In this document: positions 45,803 to 47,829 of the stretch, piece after piece
How the letters are laid out: each line of letters starts with the position of its first letter
Numbering within the stretch: position 1 is the first letter of the stretch
Source: Candidatus Magasanikiibacteriota bacterium
GTDB lineage: Bacteria > Patescibacteriota > Patescibacteriia > Magasanikbacterales > GWA2-37-8
Assembly: GCA_016189025.1 (NCBI GenBank)
Contig: JACPGS010000024.1
Location: 1-47,829, forward strand
DNA: 47,829 nucleotides
Direction of reading: 5' to 3'
The notes under the pieces: generated by a model
Database searches by the model: none
Told to the model about the DNA's origin: nothing
Seen by the model: the letters and a program-made list of their open reading frames with translations, nothing else
Position numbers and translations under genes: made by a program

Positions 45803-46807
45803 ATGGCACGCCTTAAACCGCGGGTAGTTTTTTACAATTTGTGGCCGGAGTTCCGGGCCCTAGCGCGGCGGCAGCTGCCCGGCTGTACCACACGTTTTGT
45901 GGCAGCGCCGCTTGACTTGAATAATGCCGACCGGCGCGCCCAGGTGGTCGGGGTCTTTATTGATTCACGGATTACTGCTAAAATACTTGCCCGACTGCCC
46001 CGGCTTGCTGCCCTGGCCACCTTAAGCACCGGCTTTGATCATATTGATTTGCCGGCTTGCCAGAAGCGGCGGGTGGTAGTGATGAACGTGCCGAGTTATG
46101 GCGAAAATACCGTTGCCGAACATACTTTTGCTTTAATTCTAGGTCTGACGCGCAAGCTATTTGAATCAGTGAAACGGGTAAAAGAAGGACGTTATGATTT
46201 TGTCGGCCTGCGGGGCGTTGATTTAAAAGATAAAACCTTGGGCATTATTGGCACCGGACGCATCGGCAGCCATGTGGCGCAGATTGCCCGGGGGTTTGGT
46301 CTGCGGGTGATTGCTTACGATCCGCACCCCAATCGCGCGCTCTCGCGGGAGTTAAATTTTACCTACATTTCCCTACCGGCGCTCTTGAAACAGTCGGATA
46401 TTATTACCCTGCATTCGCCCCTAACGCCGCAGACGCACCATCTGCTCAACGCGAAAAATCTTAAATTATTAAAGCGGGGCGCGTATCTTATCAATACCGC
46501 GCGCGGCGCTCTGGTGGATCCGGCGGCGCTCTATGCGGCGCTGCAGTCGGGGGCTTTGGCCGGGGCCGGGCTGGACGTGCTGGAGGACGAAAATTTAATT
46601 CAGCATTTTGAAAGCGTAATGCAGTGCTCCGATTGCCAGCTTAAAACTACGCTGCTGAACAATTTAATTATTGATCACCCTCACACTATCGTTACCCCGC
46701 ACAATGCCTTTAACAGCACCGAGGCGCTGGCCCGAATTGTGCACACCACGGTTGAAAACATCCGGAAATTTTTACCAGGGCGGCCGCAAAATGTGGTCGG
46801 GAAGTAA
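45803..46807 (+). CDS. D-isomer 2-hydroxyacid dehydrogenase (D-lactate dehydrogenase-like)
   Basis: The 334-residue NAD-dependent enzyme has the dinucleotide loop GIIGTGRIGSHVAQIARGFG, catalytic Arg in INTARGALVD, Glu in GLDVLEDE and His in VTPHNAFNS. The YGENTVAEHTFALIL motif matches the D-lactate dehydrogenase branch. It could reduce pyruvate to D-lactate to reoxidise NADH in fermentation, which fits the anaerobic reductase genes beside it. Substrate preference cannot be read from the sequence. Confidence 0.92.
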   Translation: MARLKPRVVFYNLWPEFRALARRQLPGCTTRFVAAPLDLNNADRRAQVVGVFIDSRITAKILARLPRLAALATLSTGFDHIDLPACQKRRVVVMNVPSYGENTVAEHTFALILGLTRKLFESVKRVKEGRYDFVGLRGVDLKDKTLGIIGTGRIGSHVAQIARGFGLRVIAYDPHPNRALSRELNFTYISLPALLKQSDIITLHSPLTPQTHHLLNAKNLKLLKRGAYLINTARGALVDPAALYAALQSGALAGAGLDVLEDENLIQHFESVMQCSDCQLKTTLLNNLIIDHPHTIVTPHNAFNSTEALARIVHTTVENIRKFLPGRPQNVVGK

Positions 46808-46813
46808 CCCTTT

Positions 46814-47140
46814 ATGAAGTTGGGAATAATTTTACAGTCCAATAAACCCGAGCACGTGTGGAATACTTTTCGTCTGGGAATCACTGCCCGGGAAGCCGGT
46901 CATCGGGTAGAAATTTTTTTGCTGAACGAAGGGTCGGAACTGGACACCATTCCTGATAGTGAACATTTTGATATCTCGGCAAAAGTGGCGGAATTCAAAA
47001 ATCAGGCAGGCGAAATTTATGCCTGCGGCACTTGTCTTAAACTGCGCGGCAAGCAAGAGAGCAAGGTTTGTCCGGTCTCCTCGATGTCCGATCTGCTTAA
47101 AATGGTTGAGGGCTCTGACAAAGTTTTAGTTTTTGGTTAA
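46814..47140 (+). CDS. DsrE/YchN-type sulfur-relay fold protein
   Basis: The protein has 108 residues. It has the DsrE layout: KLGIILQSNKPEHVWNTFRLGITAREAGHRVEIFLLNEG, then ISAKVAEFKNQAGEIYACGTCLKLRG with the conserved cysteines near residues 75 and 78, and a final helix SMSDLLKMVEGSDKVLVFG. Such proteins carry persulfide in tRNA thiolation or sulfur metabolism, or are of unknown role. It is 6 bases after the dehydrogenase and 6 bases before the next gene, so one operon. Confidence 0.85.
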   Translation: MKLGIILQSNKPEHVWNTFRLGITAREAGHRVEIFLLNEGSELDTIPDSEHFDISAKVAEFKNQAGEIYACGTCLKLRGKQESKVCPVSSMSDLLKMVEGSDKVLVFG

Positions 47141-47146
47141 TGATAT

Positions 47147-47590
47147 ATGAAGATTCCCAGTCAGTTGCCTCAGTTCACCAAGGAAACGGTTCTGCTGATT
47201 GTGACCGGACTCCAGGAAGCAGAGTTTTTTCTTGCCGGCGAGGGGAAACTGGATCGCGTCGGCGGTTTCCGAGTGGAGAAGCCGCAGTATTCGGATCGCG
47301 AAGACTTTTCCCGCGGCGGGGGAGCGCTGGTGTTTGAGTCCGGCGCCAAATTTGAGGCACGAAAAAGATTGATCTGGCAGGATTTTCGGCGCCAGTTTAA
47401 GGAACAGCTGGCTAACTTAGTCCGCGCCCATGATTTTACGGCCGTTTACCTGCTGGCGCCGGCGCCGATTAGCGCCACCGTTAAAGCGCTCCTCCCGGCG
47501 GCTCTTCAGAAAAAAATCAAGCGTACCGTGCGCGGCAACTTTTTTAAGGAGCATCCCCTTAAAATTCTGGCGCGGTTGTCGGTTCAGTAA
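47147..47590 (+). CDS. Host attachment-like / bacterial eRF1-type protein
   Basis: The protein has 147 residues. LLIVTGLQEAEFFLAGEGKLDRVGGFRVEKPQYSDREDFS and a C-terminal FRRQFKEQLANLVRAHDFTAVYLLAPAPISATVKALLPAALQKKIKRTVRGNFFKEHPLKILARL match the 'host attachment protein' family (baeRF group), small archaeo-eukaryotic release factor-like domains. Their function is not settled. It is the last gene of the run starting at 45803. Confidence 0.78.
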   Translation: MKIPSQLPQFTKETVLLIVTGLQEAEFFLAGEGKLDRVGGFRVEKPQYSDREDFSRGGGALVFESGAKFEARKRLIWQDFRRQFKEQLANLVRAHDFTAVYLLAPAPISATVKALLPAALQKKIKRTVRGNFFKEHPLKILARLSVQ

Positions 47591-47620
47591 TCATCCCGCA
47601 GCCGCGTCCGCGAGGGATTG

Positions 47621-47667
47621 CCCCGGCCGCGGCTTTACTATTAATTACTCGCTCCGGCGGGGTTTTT
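47621..47667 (+). terminator. Probable terminator after the last gene
   Basis: CCCCGG (47621-47626) can pair with CCGGCGGGG (47654-47662), followed by TTTTTG. The loop is long, so the call is moderate. Confidence 0.45.
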
Positions 47668-47702
47668 GTGGTTAAAAATGGCCCGATATGTCCCACGGAC
47701 GT

Positions 47703-47740
47703 GATAATGTCACCCTTTGAAGGAAGTTAAAATGTCACCC
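47703..47740. mobile_element. Direct repeats at the end of a mobile element
   Basis: AATGTCACCC occurs at 47706-47715 and again at 47731-47740, 25 bases apart, upstream of an ATG at 47781. Repeats with this AATGTCACC core commonly mark the ends of transposons with DDE integrases, where the transposase binds. A 9-bp perfect inverted repeat GATGAGTTA/TAACTCATC (47753-47774) follows. Confidence 0.55.
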
Positions 47741-47780
47741 CTATGCTAGAATGATGAGTTACTCTTAACTCATCGCTAGT

Positions 47781-47829
47781 ATGGATACTGACTTTAACTA
47801 CCTTCGTATGACACCACGCGATTTAGAAC
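47781..47829 (+). CDS. Start of a probable transposase/integrase gene, cut by window edge
   Basis: The frame opens with MDTDFNYLRMTPRDLE and runs off the window. It lies 41 bases downstream of the AATGTCACCC direct repeats. The identification as transposase rests on those repeats, not on the 16 residues visible. Confidence 0.4.
   Translation, partial: MDTDFNYLRMTPRDLE

Noticed and set aside
1-47829. CRISPR array
   Set aside because: No series of short direct repeats with uniform unique spacers was seen; R1-R4 copies are long, dispersed and inverted.

Overview
The window looks like a chromosomal segment of a Patescibacteria (Candidate Phyla Radiation) bacterium, GC-rich by eye and probably near the Parcubacteria. 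I base this on family content, not on a database search: a nucleoside diphosphate kinase with a large insertion, a UMP kinase lacking the longer classical form, a half-length TsaB, DUF4012, a cohesin-plus-dockerin protein, a transmembrane PP2C-like protein with a propeller, winged-helix plus nucleotidyltransferase-like proteins, short gaps, ATGA overlaps, and many starts without a Shine-Dalgarno site. UGA is used as a normal stop.

Layout. 1-1934: start of a transposase-like gene on the minus strand, then a very GC-rich pair (M19-dipeptidase-like lipoprotein and a membrane protein). 1935-8600: small membrane proteins, a methyltransferase, YraN, ndk, a candidate structured RNA, rpmB, a site-2 protease, a holin-like protein, pyrH and tRNA-Asn, with several inverted-repeat elements between them. 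8600-14365: zinc-binding proteins, a cohesin/dockerin protein, rplJ-rplL behind an L10 leader, a PP2C-like membrane protein and a winged-helix protein. 14366-21530: tsaB, a glycosyltransferase, DUF4012, mreB and holB. 21634-28311: a dense forward run with frr, a sigma factor, glycyl-tRNA synthetase, an M16 peptidase, tpiA and a TPR protein. 28345-30359: tRNA-Tyr, tRNA-Thr(TGT), a PD-(D/E)XK nuclease gene, tRNA-Thr(GGT), rpmG, DUF1189 and tRNA-Trp. 30360-34110: a toxin-antitoxin island (MNT/HEPN, zeta toxin with a small partner, two unknown genes) punctuated by near-identical terminators. 34207-35804: cold shock protein and DEAD-box helicase. 35819-39300 (minus): a glucose-6-phosphate dehydrogenase / 6-phosphogluconate dehydrogenase fusion and transaldolase, that is, a pentose phosphate route. 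39740-47590: DoxX-type membrane proteins, small cysteine proteins, an anaerobic ribonucleotide reductase whose glycyl-radical domain is on a separate ORF, its activase NrdG, a D-2-hydroxyacid dehydrogenase, a DsrE protein and a host-attachment-like protein. 47703 to the end: the start of another mobile element.

The most striking non-genic feature is a dispersed ~190-bp element, R1: five full copies and one internally deleted copy, in both orientations and always intergenic. It has terminal inverted repeats and a central hairpin in which several arm changes are compensatory. Further inverted-repeat elements (R2, including a nested copy, R3 and R4) fill most of the other long gaps. One inverted-repeat stretch separates the two parts of nrdD.
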